Part shown: piece by piece, positions 1 through 8,812 of the stretch
How the letters are laid out: every line of letters begins with the position of its first letter
Position numbering within the stretch: position 1 is the first letter of the stretch
Assembly (NCBI RefSeq): GCF_024178315.1
Contig: NZ_JAMZIK010000043.1
Span: 1 to 64,000, forward strand
Length of the DNA: 64,000 nucleotides
Reading direction: 5' to 3'
From: Siccirubricoccus soli
GTDB lineage: Bacteria > Pseudomonadota > Alphaproteobacteria > Acetobacterales > Acetobacteraceae
Position numbers and translations under genes: made by a program
Notes under the pieces: generated by a model
Seen by the model: the letters and a program-made list of their open reading frames with translations, nothing else
Told to the model about the DNA's origin: nothing
Databases searched by the model: none

Positions 1-121
1 GATCGAGAACTTCTTCTGCAAGCTCAAGGAGTTCAAGCGCATCGCCATGCGCAGCGACAAGACCGACCACAGCTTCTCAGCCATGATCCACCTCGCCGCC
101 GCCGTCATCCACTCCCGCTAA
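1..121 (+). CDS. IS5-family transposase, C-terminal end (runs off left edge)
   Basis: The first 121 bases encode the last 39 residues of a DDE transposase, beginning in frame at base 2 (IENFFCKLKEFKRI...) and ending with a TAA. The sequence ENFFCKLKEFKRIAMR followed by D-K-T and a hydrophobic tail is the usual C-terminus of IS5-group transposases, where the E of the catalytic DDE triad lies just before N-F-F. The rest of the element lies outside the window, so whether it is intact cannot be told. The right end of the element probably falls within about 20-30 bp of the stop codon. Confidence 0.75.
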   Translation, partial: IENFFCKLKEFKRIAMRSDKTDHSFSAMIHLAAAVIHSR

Positions 122-394
122 ACCTCAACAGACCCTAGAGCGTGCGGCGTGAGCGCAAGCGAACGCAGCATGCTCCAGCGCAGCGCTTATCCGCAAACTC
201 GGGTCCAGGGGGAAGCATTCCCCCGGCTGAGGGGCAGGGTCGCGGGCACTGACCGCGACGACCTCCTGCCAGGGTTCGGCGGCAGCGCCCCTGGCGCTCC
301 GCTTCCTGCACCGCAGCTCATCCAGGTACAGGTAGATCACCGGCGTGGTGTCTGGGATGGCCGAGGCTCCGGGGGCAGAGGCCCTTGGCCAGCC

Positions 395-1297
395 TCAGTG
401 CTGCGTCCCCGCTTTCTCCCCCGCGCTCCGCTCCTCCACCCCCAGCGCATCCGCCAGGCGGTGTGTCGCGCTGCCCGGGCGGGCGGGGCGGCTCTGGCTC
501 TCATGCGGGGCCCAGCCGGTCATGGTCAGCAGCCGCAGCTCCACCGGGATGGCGCCGTCCAACTCCGGCAGCCGGCTGGCCGCCAGCGGCAGCAGCGCCC
601 GGGGCGGGATGCGCCCGTCGCGCGCCAGCACCGCATTCCCCTCCCCCGCCGCGCGGAGATCGGCGAAAAGGGCCATGGGGCTGCGGTAGGAGAGGTTCAG
701 CGTCTCGGCATCCGCCACCGGCATGGCAAAGCCGGCGCGCTGCAGCAGCCCGGCCAGGTCGCGCAAGTCGGGGAAGGGCGACACCCGGGGGGAGAGGCCG
801 CCGCGCAGCTCCGTCTCGGCCCCGGCCAGCGCCTCCCGCAGGCTGTGCAGCGTGCCGAGGCCGGGCAGCGAGGCAAGGAGCAGCCCATCCGGCCGCAGCG
901 CCCGGCGGATCTGCACCAGCGCCCCCGGCAGGTCGTTCACCCAGTGCAGGGAGAGGCTGGCGACGACGAGGTCGAAGCTCTCCGGCGCGAAGGGCAGCCA
1001 TTCCTCGTCGCCCGCCAGCGGCAGGCCCCCGGCCCGGGCTGCCATCCCGGCGGAGAGGTCCATGGAGACGACGAAGGGGATGCCCCGCGCCCGCAGCCGC
1101 GGCACCACCACGCCCCGTCCGCCGAGGTCGAGCGCCCGGGAGAAGCGATGGGTGGTATCGTCCAGCCGGTCCAGCAGCAGCTCCGCCGCCGCCTCCAGCA
1201 CCGGCGCCACGCGGTGCACCGTGGCGGCGGCACGGTCGCGCCGCTTCCGGTGCAGGGGCCGGTCGAAGACCCGCATCGGGTCGGGAATGCCGCTCAT
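395..1297 (-). CDS. SAM-dependent methyltransferase (BioC/NDUFAF5-like)
   Basis: Encodes about 300 residues with a class I methyltransferase fold. The N-terminal stretch FDRPLHRKRRDRAA resembles the start of the BioC/NDUFAF5-like family. A glycine-rich motif I follows (ALDLGGRGVVVPRL, weaker than the canonical DxGxGxG), then an acidic loop (SMDLSAGM), a motif IV-like FDLVVASLSLHWVNDLPG, and LRPDGLLLASLPG. The start was placed at MSGIPDPMRVF because the longer reading frame would run into the upstream lipoprotein gene, which ends at 1332. The substrate cannot be read from sequence. Malonyl-ACP methylation or a respiratory-complex assembly role are the family options. Confidence 0.75.
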   Translation of the reverse strand: MSGIPDPMRVFDRPLHRKRRDRAAATVHRVAPVLEAAAELLLDRLDDTTHRFSRALDLGGRGVVVPRLRARGIPFVVSMDLSAGMAARAGGLPLAGDEEWLPFAPESFDLVVASLSLHWVNDLPGALVQIRRALRPDGLLLASLPGLGTLHSLREALAGAETELRGGLSPRVSPFPDLRDLAGLLQRAGFAMPVADAETLNLSYRSPMALFADLRAAGEGNAVLARDGRIPPRALLPLAASRLPELDGAIPVELRLLTMTGWAPHESQSRPARPGSATHRLADALGVEERSAGEKAGTQH

Positions 1298-1331
1298 CCC
1301 GGTCAGATGGGGTGGCGCAGGCCGAATGCCA

Positions 1332-1961
1332 TCAGGCGCCGCGCAGCGCCGCCAGGATGGCAGCGGCGAAGGCACGGGCATCGCCGGGCGGCGGGTCCTG
1401 GTCCGGCATCAGCACGCGCAGCCGCAGCAGCGCGCCCTGGGCGGCGCCGACGCAGACCATGCCGGCGACCGGCTCCCGCCCATAGGTGCCGGCGGTCTCG
1501 GTGCAGGCGAGGCCGGGCGGGGCGGCGCCGGGCCCGCGCTCCGGCCGCGGATCGGGGATGGTAAGGCGGGACTGGGCGGTGAGGCTGCGGGCCGGGGCAG
1601 GCTGCGTCGCCTCCCGCACCAGCTCGGCCAGCGCCCGGTCGAGCGTCGCCGCATCCGGCGCCTGGCTCGGGCGCAGCACCTCCACCGTGGCGCCGGCGGC
1701 GGTGCGGCCCTGGGTGCGGTAGCCCACCTCCTGCCCGCCGGTCCGGGTCGCGGTCAGGTTGCCGCGGCGGAAGCCGGCCGCCTCCGGCGGCAGGCGACGG
1801 GCGATGGCGAGGGCGCTGGAGGCCGCCCGGACGGGCGCGCCGCCGGTGGCGGCCGGGGCGGACTCGGCCACCTCGGCCGGCACCTCGCCGGCGGCGGGTG
1901 GTGGGACCGCCTCGCAGCCGAGCAGCAGCAGGGGCAGCAGCAGCCCCGCCGCGGGACGCAT
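1332..1961 (-). CDS. Predicted lipoprotein of unknown function
   Basis: About 209 residues starting MRPAAGLLLPLLLLGCEAV, a lipoprotein signal peptide with lipobox LLGC, so the mature protein should be lipid-anchored at Cys18. The rest is Ala/Pro/Arg-rich with no domain I recognise. Two cysteines (LACTET and MVCVGA) could form a disulfide in the periplasm. It lies 8 bp downstream of a terC-family gene and 34 bp upstream of the methyltransferase, so the three probably share a transcript. Function unknown. Confidence 0.6.
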   Translation of the reverse strand: MRPAAGLLLPLLLLGCEAVPPPAAGEVPAEVAESAPAATGGAPVRAASSALAIARRLPPEAAGFRRGNLTATRTGGQEVGYRTQGRTAAGATVEVLRPSQAPDAATLDRALAELVREATQPAPARSLTAQSRLTIPDPRPERGPGAAPPGLACTETAGTYGREPVAGMVCVGAAQGALLRLRVLMPDQDPPPGDARAFAAAILAALRGA

Positions 1962-1969
1962 GGCCCGAC

Positions 1970-2653
1970 TCAACCGCCGAGCAGCGGCAGGGTCGCCGCC
2001 TTGGCGAGCATCGGGCCGGCGTCGTGCAGCATCGCATGGCCGGGGCCGAAGCGCTCCCACAACCGGTGGACGTCCTCGTAGATCATCTTCACGCCGATAT
2101 AGACGATCAGCGCGACGCCGACATAGGCGATCCAGCGATAGCGCTCGAGCAGCTTCGAGATCAGGGTCGCGGCGACGCCCATCAGCAGGATGGAGATCAG
2201 CAGGCCGAGGATCAGCATCGGCATGTTGCCGCCGGCGGCGCCGGCAACGGCAAGGACGTTGTCGAGGCTCATGGAGACGTCGGCGATGACGATCTGGCGC
2301 AGCGCGGTGCCGAGGGTCTTTTCCTCATGCACCGTATTGGCCGATTCGTCGTCCTTGTCCTCGGAGCGAAGCTCCTGGAAGAAGCCCCAGGCGATCCAGA
2401 GCAGGAGGGCGCCGCCGAGCAGGAGCAGGCCGGGGATGGCGAGGAGCTGCACCGCCGCGATGCTCAGGACGACGCGGAGGATGACGGCCAGCACCATGCC
2501 GAACATGATGGCCTTGGCGCGCTTCTCCGCCGGCAGGCCGGCAGCGGCGAGGGCGATGAGGACGGCGTTGTCGCCCGAGAGGACGATGTTGACGCCGAGG
2601 ATTTGCGAAAGGATCAGCCAGTCCCAGTTACCGGCGATCGCGGCGAGGTCCAT
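1970..2653 (-). CDS. TerC family integral membrane protein (copy 1)
   Basis: About 227 residues with seven or so hydrophobic segments. It carries the two TerC hallmarks: NIVLSGDNAVLIALAAAGLP near residue 20 and ADVSMSLDNVLAVAGAA near residue 120. The paired GDN and LDN acidic motifs sit in membrane helices and are thought to bind metal. Family members export manganese or metallate exoenzymes; the tellurium-resistance name is historical. The start at MDLAAIAGNW was chosen because the upstream extension is Arg/Pro-rich and not TerC-like. A second TerC gene lies upstream on the same strand, suggesting tandem duplication. Confidence 0.85.
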   Translation of the reverse strand: MDLAAIAGNWDWLILSQILGVNIVLSGDNAVLIALAAAGLPAEKRAKAIMFGMVLAVILRVVLSIAAVQLLAIPGLLLLGGALLLWIAWGFFQELRSEDKDDESANTVHEEKTLGTALRQIVIADVSMSLDNVLAVAGAAGGNMPMLILGLLISILLMGVAATLISKLLERYRWIAYVGVALIVYIGVKMIYEDVHRLWERFGPGHAMLHDAGPMLAKAATLPLLGG

Positions 2654-3077
2654 GCGTGGCAGCTCCGGCCCTGCCGTTTGGGCCGGCGGGCATTCCAGGG
2701 TGTCGTCCACCGGCCGGCGCCGGCGGCGCGCGCACCCTAAGCGAGCGTGACGGGCATGTGAAGCCGCCGCCGGCCGTGCCGGCAATGCGTACAGGCGGCG
2801 AGCGCCCCGTGCCGCCGCCCCCTGCCGCTCCCCTGGCGGCGATCAGGCACGGCCATGCCGCGGCCCTGCAACGGCGCGTGGGGAGCGCGCCGGCAGGCCG
2901 CGGCATGGCCTGGGAGGAGGCCCCCGCGCCGTCATGGCCGGGCCGATTCCGGCCGTGCGGGCCGCAGGGGTTGCAGGGCAGCCGGAGATGGGCCGGGGCC
3001 GGACATGGCGGCGGCGCCCTGCCTGGCCGCGACGCTGAAGCGCGCGGCGCGGGGCAGCGGGATGCCGCCGCGGCGCC
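2654..3077. other. Intergenic gap between the two terC genes
   Basis: 424 bp of GC-rich sequence. Reading frames here show no homology I recognise and look like composition artefacts. I checked for a yybP-ykoY manganese riboswitch, which often precedes terC-type genes, and saw no convincing conserved core on either strand. Confidence 0.4.
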
Positions 3078-3872
3078 TCAATGCCCCGAAGCGGGGCCGC
3101 TGCCCGCCACCCGCCGCACCAGCCCGGCCGAGAGCGCGGCCAGCGCCGTGAAGACCATCACCTGGCCCGCCGTCGCCGCCGCCCAGATCCAGGCCGGGAA
3201 GACGCCCGGCAGGGCCAGGTAGCCCAGCGGCAGCAGCAGATAGGCATAGGCGCCCGGCACCTGGTCCGCGACCTGGTGCGTGCCTTCCCAGATCATGTCG
3301 AGCGCCACGTAGAGGATGACCAGCAGGCCCACCCAGGCGATCCAGCGATGCTTGTTCAGCAGGTTGGCGATCAGCGTCGCGGCGACGCCCATCAGCACGA
3401 CGGAGATGGCGAGGCCCGCCACCAGCACCGAGAAATGGTCCTTCGCCGCGCCAGCCACCGCCAGCACGTTGTCGAGGCTCATCGAGACGTCGGCGACGAG
3501 GATCTGCAGGATGGCTTGGGGCAGGGTCTTGCGCGGGGCACTGGCCTCGGCCGCCGCCAGCTTGGCCTCGACGTCGCCCTCCGCCGCCTCGGCATGGCCA
3601 TGGCCCTGCAGCTCGCGGAACATCTTCCAGCAGACCCAGAGCAGCAGGACGCCGCCCGCCAGGGTGATGCCGACGATGGCGAGAAGCTGCGTCGTGATGG
3701 CGGCGAAGCCGATGCGCATGACCGTGGCGGCGATGATGCCGAAGAAGATGGCCTTGCGGCGCTGCTCCAACGGCAGGCCGGCGGCTGCCATGCCCACGAC
3801 GATGGCGTTGTCGCCGGCCAGGACGATGTCGATGAAGAGGACCTGGGCAAGCGGGACCAACCATTCGGGCAT
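3078..3872 (-). CDS. TerC family integral membrane protein (copy 2)
   Basis: 264 residues, multi-pass membrane protein of the same family as the gene at 1970-2653. It has FIDIVLAGDNAIVVGMAAAG near the N-terminus and an ADVSMSLDNVLAVAGAA segment in the second half that is identical to copy 1. The cytoplasmic loop between them contains HGHAEAAEGD, with histidines and acids that could bind metal. It is longer than copy 1 at the C-terminus by one extra hydrophobic hairpin. Start is MPEWLVPLAQ. A probable metal (manganese-type) transporter, by family knowledge only. Confidence 0.85.
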   Translation of the reverse strand: MPEWLVPLAQVLFIDIVLAGDNAIVVGMAAAGLPLEQRRKAIFFGIIAATVMRIGFAAITTQLLAIVGITLAGGVLLLWVCWKMFRELQGHGHAEAAEGDVEAKLAAAEASAPRKTLPQAILQILVADVSMSLDNVLAVAGAAKDHFSVLVAGLAISVVLMGVAATLIANLLNKHRWIAWVGLLVILYVALDMIWEGTHQVADQVPGAYAYLLLPLGYLALPGVFPAWIWAAATAGQVMVFTALAALSAGLVRRVAGSGPASGH

Positions 3873-4212
3873 GGGCAGGGGGTTCCTGGACGGGCGATAC
3901 GGCAGCTACAGTTGCGGCAGATAAATATTTGCTAATCTTTTCGCAACCCCGCTCTACAAGATCCCTTGCGGTCAGGGCCGGCGGGATGGCCGGCGAGGCA
4001 GCGAAAGCCCCTTCCGGGGGCGGCGGCCTGCCATCGCCGCCCAGCCATCGGGCCGCGGCCATCCGCCTCGCGAGGCCGGGCCGGGAAGCCGGGGATGGCC
4101 CGGCCCTGGCCGCGGACGCCGCCACGCCCGCCCGCGGCCAGCCGAGGCTTGCCAAGGCCCGGGCCCGCGGTCCAAACCGCCCCCTCCCCCAACATCGCCG
4201 CCGAGGCCCCGG
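3873..4212 (-). promoter_or_regulatory. Divergent terC/purB intergenic region with AT-rich promoter candidate
   Basis: 340 bp between two divergent genes. Most is GC-rich, but 3918-3946 is a sharp AT-rich patch. On the minus strand TTGCGA (3946-3941) is followed after 17 bp by TATCTG (3923-3918), an acceptable -35/-10 pair about 45 bp upstream of the terC copy 2 start. The patch also contains the small palindrome AAATATTT. No clear purB promoter was seen. Confidence 0.35.
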
Positions 4213-5550
4213 ATGGTCCCCCGCTATACCCGCCCGCAGATGGAAGCGATCTTCTCTCCGGCGGAGCGCTTCCGCATCTGGTTCGAGATCGAGGCGCTGG
4301 CGGCCGAGGCCATGGCCGCGCTCGGCACCATCCCGGCCGAGGCCGCCAAGGTGATCCGGGAGAGAGGTACCCCCCGCGCCGCCAGCATCGGCGCGGCCGA
4401 GGTCGAGGCGATCGACGCCATCGAGCGGGTGACGCGGCATGACGTCATCGCCTTCCTCACCTGGATGCAGGAGGGCATCGGGCCGGAGGCGCGCTTCATG
4501 CACCAGGGGCTCACCAGCTCCGACGTGCTGGACACCTGCCTTGCCGTGCAGCTCACTCGCGCGGCCGATCTGCTGATCGAGGGGGTGGAGGCGGTGATGG
4601 CGGCGCTCGCCCGCCGCGCCGAGGAGTTCAAATACACCCCGACCATCGGCCGCAGCCACGGCATCCATGCCGAACCCACCACCTTCGGGCTGAAATTAGC
4701 AGGACATTACGCGGAGTTCAGACGAAACCGGGACCGGCTGAAGGCGGCCAGGGCGGAGATCGCCACCTGCGCCATCTCCGGCCCGGTCGGCACTTTTGCG
4801 AGTGTCGATCCTCGGATAGAGGCCCATGTCGCGGAGAAGCTGGGCCTGGCGGTGGAGCCACACTCCACCCAGGTGATCCCGCGCGACCGCCATGCAGCCT
4901 TCTTCGCCACCCTCGGCGTGGTGGCGAGCGGGATCGAGCGGCTGGCGACCGAGGTGCGCCACCTGCAGCGGAGCGAGGTGCGCGAGGCGGAGGAGTTCTT
5001 CCACGCCGGCCAGAAGGGCTCCTCCGCCATGCCGCACAAGCGCAACCCGGTGCTGAGCGAGAACCTGACCGGCCTGGCCCGGCTGGTGCGCGGCTACGTG
5101 ACCCCGGCGCTGGAGAATGTCGCGCTGTGGCATGAGCGGGACATCAGCCATTCCAGCGTGGAGCGGGTGATCGCCCCGGATGCCTGCATCGCACTGGATT
5201 TCGCCCTGGCCCGGCTGGCCGGGATGATGGAGAAGCTGACCGTCTATCCGGAGCGGATGCGGGAGAATCTGGAAAGCCTGGGCGGCGTGGTGCACAGCCA
5301 GAAGGTGCTGCTGGCCCTGACCCAGGCGGGCATCAGCCGGGAGGAGGCCTATGCCGCGGTGCAGGCGGCGGCGATGGCCACCTGGACGAAGCTGGGCCGG
5401 CCCGAGGCCCGCAGCTTCGCCGAGAACCTGCTGGACAACCCGGCGGTGGCGGCGCGCTTCGATGCGGCGGCGCTGGCCCGGGTGATGGATCCGGCGCGGG
5501 ATTTCGCCCAGGTGGACACGATCTTCGCCCGGGTCTTCGCGGCGACGTGA
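4213..5550 (+). CDS. purB: Adenylosuccinate lyase
   Basis: 445 residues, the usual size. The enzyme eliminates fumarate from SAICAR and from adenylosuccinate, so it acts twice in purine synthesis, in the cytoplasm. The fumarase/aspartase superfamily signature GSSAMPHKRNP is at residues 269-279, with the catalytic flexible-loop serine. TSSDVLDT near residue 98 and GRSHGIHAEPTTFG near residue 150 are the other two conserved blocks. The start MVPRYTRPQMEAIFSP matches the family N-terminus. It sits about 3 kb upstream of purC with other genes between, so it is probably transcribed separately. Confidence 0.97.
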   Translation: MVPRYTRPQMEAIFSPAERFRIWFEIEALAAEAMAALGTIPAEAAKVIRERGTPRAASIGAAEVEAIDAIERVTRHDVIAFLTWMQEGIGPEARFMHQGLTSSDVLDTCLAVQLTRAADLLIEGVEAVMAALARRAEEFKYTPTIGRSHGIHAEPTTFGLKLAGHYAEFRRNRDRLKAARAEIATCAISGPVGTFASVDPRIEAHVAEKLGLAVEPHSTQVIPRDRHAAFFATLGVVASGIERLATEVRHLQRSEVREAEEFFHAGQKGSSAMPHKRNPVLSENLTGLARLVRGYVTPALENVALWHERDISHSSVERVIAPDACIALDFALARLAGMMEKLTVYPERMRENLESLGGVVHSQKVLLALTQAGISREEAYAAVQAAAMATWTKLGRPEARSFAENLLDNPAVAARFDAAALARVMDPARDFAQVDTIFARVFAAT

Positions 5551-5665
5551 CCCGGGCGGCGGGGGCTGCCCCGCCACCGCCCGGCCGGTGCCGCGATTCC
5601 GCCCCAGACGGCAGCATATTTTGGCTGACACGCCGGGAGGTACGGCCAGTCAGGAGATCCAGCTC

Positions 5666-5917
5666 ATGCTGAGGCTTCGCAACGCTCTCATCGCCTTCGG
5701 CGCCCTTGGGCTTGCCGCCCTGGCGGTGCCGGGCGGCGCCCAGGCCCATGGCTACTACTATGCGCCGCCGCCGCCCCCGCCGATCTATTACCGGCGGCCA
5801 CCGCCCCCGCCGCCGGCCTATTGGCGGCCGCATTGGCGGCCCTATGGCTACTACGCCCCGCCGCCACCGCCGCCGCCGCGGTACTGGCGCCCCCGCCCCC
5901 ATTACGGCTGGCGGTAA
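5666..5917 (+). CDS. Small secreted Pro/Tyr/Trp-rich protein
   Basis: 83 residues. Residues 1-26 form a signal peptide (MLRLRNALIAFGALGLAALA, cleavage near GAQA-HG). The mature part is low complexity: runs of six or seven prolines alternate with YYY, YRR, YWR and RPHYGWR. A GGAG sequence lies about 10 bp upstream of the ATG, supporting this start over longer ones. Such short proline/tyrosine-rich exported proteins are common in Acetobacteraceae and Rhizobiales, with no known function. Periplasmic or cell-surface location is expected. Confidence 0.7.
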   Translation: MLRLRNALIAFGALGLAALAVPGGAQAHGYYYAPPPPPPIYYRRPPPPPPAYWRPHWRPYGYYAPPPPPPPRYWRPRPHYGWR

Positions 5918-5918
5918 C

Positions 5919-6231
5919 GGGGGCGCTGCCCCGAATCCCCCGGCAGGAGCCCTGCCGTCGGCGCCGGGCCCGGCGGGGAGGTCAGGGCCCTGAGGTGATC
6001 CGGCTCGCCCCAGGGTGCTGCCCTGGAGTCTCCGGCAGGCGCTCTCCTCCGCAGCGACAGTGCCGCCGGCAGCGCCCCCCTGGCCCGGTCCGAAGTCAGG
6101 GCCTTTGGCTGATCGGGCTTTGCCGGGGTGTCACCCCCGAATCCCCGGTAGGGCTCCACCCCTGGCGGCACTGCCCTCGACAACGATCCCCGGGGTCCGG
6201 TTCGAGGTCGGCCGCCCTTGGGCGATCCGGC
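5919..6231 (+). repeat. Three degenerate tandem copies of a ~105-bp intergenic repeat
   Basis: The gap before the NRDE gene is built of three diverged direct repeats, roughly 5919-6010, 6011-6125 and 6126-6231. Each begins with a short hairpin of the form GGGG-n-CCCC (GGGGCGCTGCCCC, CCAGGGTGCTGCCCTGG, GGGGTGTCACCCC), continues with a GAATCCCCGGCAGG-like block, and ends with a block resembling GAGGTCAGGGCCCTNNGGTGATCCGGCT. I aligned these by eye. There is no obvious coding potential. Confidence 0.55.
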
Positions 6232-6281
6232 CAGAAAGGGGGGCGGAGCCACCGGCGGCGCTTCATGCTATCCCGGCCCGG

Positions 6282-7025
6282 ATGTGTACCGTCATCCTGC
6301 TGTCCCGGCCGGGCCATGCCTGGCCGGTGCTGATCGCCGCCAACCGGGACGAGATGCTGGACCGCGCGGCGGACCCGCCCGGGCCCTGGTGGCCGGACCG
6401 GCCCGGGGTGGTCGGCGGGCGGGACCGCAGCGGCGGCGGCACCTGGATGGCGGTGAACCGCAACGGGGTGGTGGCGACGGTGCTGAACCGGCCGGGCAGC
6501 CTCGGCCCCGCGCCCGGCAAGCGCTCCCGCGGGGAGCTGCCGCTGCTGGCCCTGGCGGAGCCGGACGCCACCGCTGCCGCCGCGGCCATTGCCGCCCTGC
6601 CGGCGGCGGAATGGCGCAGCTTCAACATGGTGATCGCCGACCGGCATGCGGCCTTCTTCCTCCGCGGCCTGGGCGAGGGCCGGCCAGAGGCGCTGCCCCT
6701 GCCCCCGGGCATCAGCATGGTGACGGCGCATGACCCGAACGACCTGACCAGTCCCCGGACCGCCCGCCACCTGCCCCGCTTCCAGGCCGCCCCGCCCCCG
6801 GTGCCGGAGGCGAAGGACTGGACTGCCTGGGCCCGGCTGCTGGCGGACCGCGATACCAGCGGCGACCCGGCCGCCCCGCGCGGCGTGGCGCTCAACGTTC
6901 CGCCCCTGGCCGGCTTCGGCACCGTCTCCGCCAGCCTGCTGGCCCTGGGCGCGGGGGGCACGGTGCAGTGGCTGTTCGCTCCCGGCCCGCCCGACCGCGC
7001 CCCCTTCCAGGCCGTGCCGCTGTAG
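6282..7025 (+). CDS. NRDE family protein (TANGO2-like)
   Basis: 247 residues. The protein begins MCTVILL and carries the family-defining ANRDE motif at residues 20-24. The invariant Cys2 right after the initiator Met is typical of Ntn-hydrolase-like enzymes, where Met removal would expose a nucleophilic cysteine. That fixes the start at 6282; longer versions would bury the Cys. Further conserved segments are [19 protein letters not shown] near residue 50 and FNMVIADR. Biochemical function is unsettled; the human homologue TANGO2 is linked to lipid/haem metabolism. Confidence 0.85.
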   Translation: MCTVILLSRPGHAWPVLIAANRDEMLDRAADPPGPWWPDRPGVVGGRDRSGGGTWMAVNRNGVVATVLNRPGSLGPAPGKRSRGELPLLALAEPDATAAAAAIAALPAAEWRSFNMVIADRHAAFFLRGLGEGRPEALPLPPGISMVTAHDPNDLTSPRTARHLPRFQAAPPPVPEAKDWTAWARLLADRDTSGDPAAPRGVALNVPPLAGFGTVSASLLALGAGGTVQWLFAPGPPDRAPFQAVPL

Positions 7026-7255
7026 CGGAGCCGCCAAGCCGTTGCTTTCCGAAGGCCTTTCGACCTCCGACAGGGCCGGGTGCCGCAGCTGGCCGGCACG
7101 GGAAAGGCGGCGCTCCCCGCCCGGACCATCGAATCCGGCCGCCAAGTGGCGGCAGGCGGCCGCGCTTGCTATATCGCCGGCCACAGACGGGCCGGCCGCG
7201 CCCGGCGCCCCCGGGCGCCGCGTGGCCCTGGGCCCAGAGAAGGATTCATTCCACC

Positions 7256-8020
7256 ATGGCGCGACGCCGTCAGCTCTATGAGGGCAAGGCCAAAATTCTG
7301 TTCGAAGGCCCCGAACCCGGCACCCTGGTGCAATACTTCAAGGATGACGCGCACGCCTTCAACAACCAGAAGCGGGGCACCATCACCGGCAAGGGTGTGC
7401 TGAACAACCGGATCAGCGAGTACCTGATGAGCCGGCTGATGGAGATCGGCATCCCCACCCATTTCATCCGCCGGCTGAACATGCGGGAGCAGCTGATCCG
7501 CGAGGTGGAGATCATCCCGCTCTCGCTCGTGGTGCGGAACGTCGCCGCCGGCAGCCTCTCGACGCGGCTCGGCATTGCCGAGGGCACGCGGCTGCCGCGC
7601 TCGATCATCGAGTATTACTACAAGAACGCGGCGCTGAACGACCCGATGGTGTGCGAGGAGCACATCACCGCCTTCGGCTGGGCCGCCACCCAGGATCTGG
7701 ACGACATGGTCCAGCTCGCGCTCCGGGTGAACGATTTCCTGACCGGGCTGCTGCTCGGCGTCGGCATCACGCTGGTGGATTTCAAGCTGGAATTCGGCCG
7801 GCTTTACGAGAATGACGAGATGCGCATCGTCCTGGCCGACGAGATCAGCCCGGACAATTGCCGGCTCTGGGACGTGAAGACCGGCGAGAAGATGGACAAG
7901 GACCGCTTCCGCCGCGACCTCGGCAAGGTCGAGGAAGGCTACCAGGAAGTGGCGCGCCGCCTCGGCATCCTGCCGGAGGCCGGCGTCAGGGACATGAAGG
8001 GGCCGGAGACGCTGCAGTGA
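7256..8020 (+). CDS. purC: Phosphoribosylaminoimidazole-succinocarboxamide synthase
   Basis: 254 residues, full length. ATP-dependent ligation of aspartate to CAIR, step 7 of IMP synthesis, cytoplasmic. SAICAR synthetase signatures are plain: [11 protein letters not shown] at the N-terminus, [14 protein letters not shown] near residue 87, and [10 protein letters not shown] followed by [14 protein letters not shown] near residue 200. The RBS AGAAGGA lies about 12 bp before the ATG. It heads the run purC-purS-(two membrane proteins)-purQ-purL-bolA-grxD, all plus strand with short gaps. Confidence 0.97.
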   Translation: MARRRQLYEGKAKILFEGPEPGTLVQYFKDDAHAFNNQKRGTITGKGVLNNRISEYLMSRLMEIGIPTHFIRRLNMREQLIREVEIIPLSLVVRNVAAGSLSTRLGIAEGTRLPRSIIEYYYKNAALNDPMVCEEHITAFGWAATQDLDDMVQLALRVNDFLTGLLLGVGITLVDFKLEFGRLYENDEMRIVLADEISPDNCRLWDVKTGEKMDKDRFRRDLGKVEEGYQEVARRLGILPEAGVRDMKGPETLQ

Positions 8021-8049
8021 GCGGGCCTGGCGGCGAGAAGGGGGAGTGC

Positions 8050-8289
8050 ATGAAGGCGTTCGTGACGGTGATGCCGAAGGCCGGCGTGCTGGACCCGCAG
8101 GGCAAGGCGATCGGCCATGCCCTGGCCGGCCTCGGCTTCGCCGGGGTGGGCGAGGTGCGGGCGGGCAAGGTGATCGAGCTGGAGCTGGCCGAGACCGATC
8201 CGGCGAAGGCCAAGGCCGCCGCCGAGGAGATGGCGCGCAAGCTGCTGGCCAATACGGTGATCGAGAGCTTCTCGGTCACGCTCGGCTAG
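8050..8289 (+). CDS. purS: FGAM synthase subunit PurS
   Basis: 79 residues, the normal PurS size. It begins MKAFVTVMPKAGVLDPQGKA, the conserved PurS N-terminus, and ends VIESFSVTLG. PurS bridges the glutaminase PurQ and the synthetase PurL in the three-subunit FGAM synthase complex found where PurL is the short type, as here. It starts 29 bp after purC. Unusually, purQ does not follow directly: two small membrane-protein genes are inserted. Confidence 0.93.
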   Translation: MKAFVTVMPKAGVLDPQGKAIGHALAGLGFAGVGEVRAGKVIELELAETDPAKAKAAAEEMARKLLANTVIESFSVTLG

Positions 8290-8292
8290 ATC

Positions 8293-8529
8293 GTGATCAA
8301 GGCCTCCCTCCTCATCATGGCGGTGCTGACGGTGCTGATCAGCATCGGGCTGCGCTGGCGGGAGGAGCGGATGACGGCGCTGCGGCCGGTGGCGAAGCCG
8401 CCGGGCGGCTGGGTGGCGGCACAGAAGCGCAAGCTGAACCGCTGGCTGACGGCGGCGACGCTGGCGGTGGTGGTGACGCTGGTGGTGCTCGGCGGGCTGC
8501 ACTGGCTGCGGGTGTGGCAGGACGGCTGA
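8293..8529 (+). CDS. Small membrane protein of unknown function
   Basis: 78 residues from a GTG start 3 bp after purS. It has two hydrophobic segments (about residues 2-20 and 53-72) separated by a basic loop containing LRPVAKPPGGWVAAQKRKLNRWL, so an N-in or N-out hairpin topology is likely. An in-frame ATG at 8317 would delete the first segment. It ends one base before the next start, strongly suggesting co-translation. No family recognised, and the link to purine synthesis may only be shared transcription. Confidence 0.6.
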   Translation: MIKASLLIMAVLTVLISIGLRWREERMTALRPVAKPPGGWVAAQKRKLNRWLTAATLAVVVTLVVLGGLHWLRVWQDG

Positions 8530-8799
8530 ATGGAAGCGCTCGGCACACTGCTCGGCGGGTTCGGCGCGGTGGTGATGCTGGCGGTGGTGCTGATGGCCGG
8601 CCTTATCTTCGGCTGGCGGCGGGTCCTCTTCTCCTACCCGCTCGGCCTCGCCGTGGAACTGACGGGCTATCTGGTCTGTGCCCTGCTGCTTGCGGGCGCA
8701 TTGTGGTGGCTGACGGGGTTCGACATGGCCACGGATCTGGCGGGCTACGTCATCGGCGGCCTGCTGCTGACGGGCGCGTTGTGGTGGCTGATGGCGTAA
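8530..8799 (+). CDS. Small membrane protein with internal duplication
   Basis: 89 residues, three or four membrane segments. The second half contains two copies of the same block: [19 protein letters not shown] (near residue 46) and [18 protein letters not shown] (C-terminus). The DNA is also similar between copies, so this is a recent tandem duplication of about 70 bp. It begins directly after the previous stop and ends 13 bp before purQ. Function unknown. Confidence 0.6.
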   Translation: MEALGTLLGGFGAVVMLAVVLMAGLIFGWRRVLFSYPLGLAVELTGYLVCALLLAGALWWLTGFDMATDLAGYVIGGLLLTGALWWLMA

Positions 8800-8812
8800 G
8801 GACGCAGGCGAG

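Noticed and set aside
2654-3077. yybP-ykoY manganese riboswitch upstream of terC
   Set aside because: No conserved paired core found on the minus strand; only GC-rich sequence.
3918-3946. Fur/Mur-type metal-regulator box in the AT-rich patch upstream of terC copy 2
   Set aside because: Dyad symmetry is poor beyond AAATATTT, so only a promoter candidate is kept.
5919-6231. CRISPR array in the repeated gap
   Set aside because: Repeats are about 105 bp, degenerate, contiguous and without spacers; no cas genes in the window.
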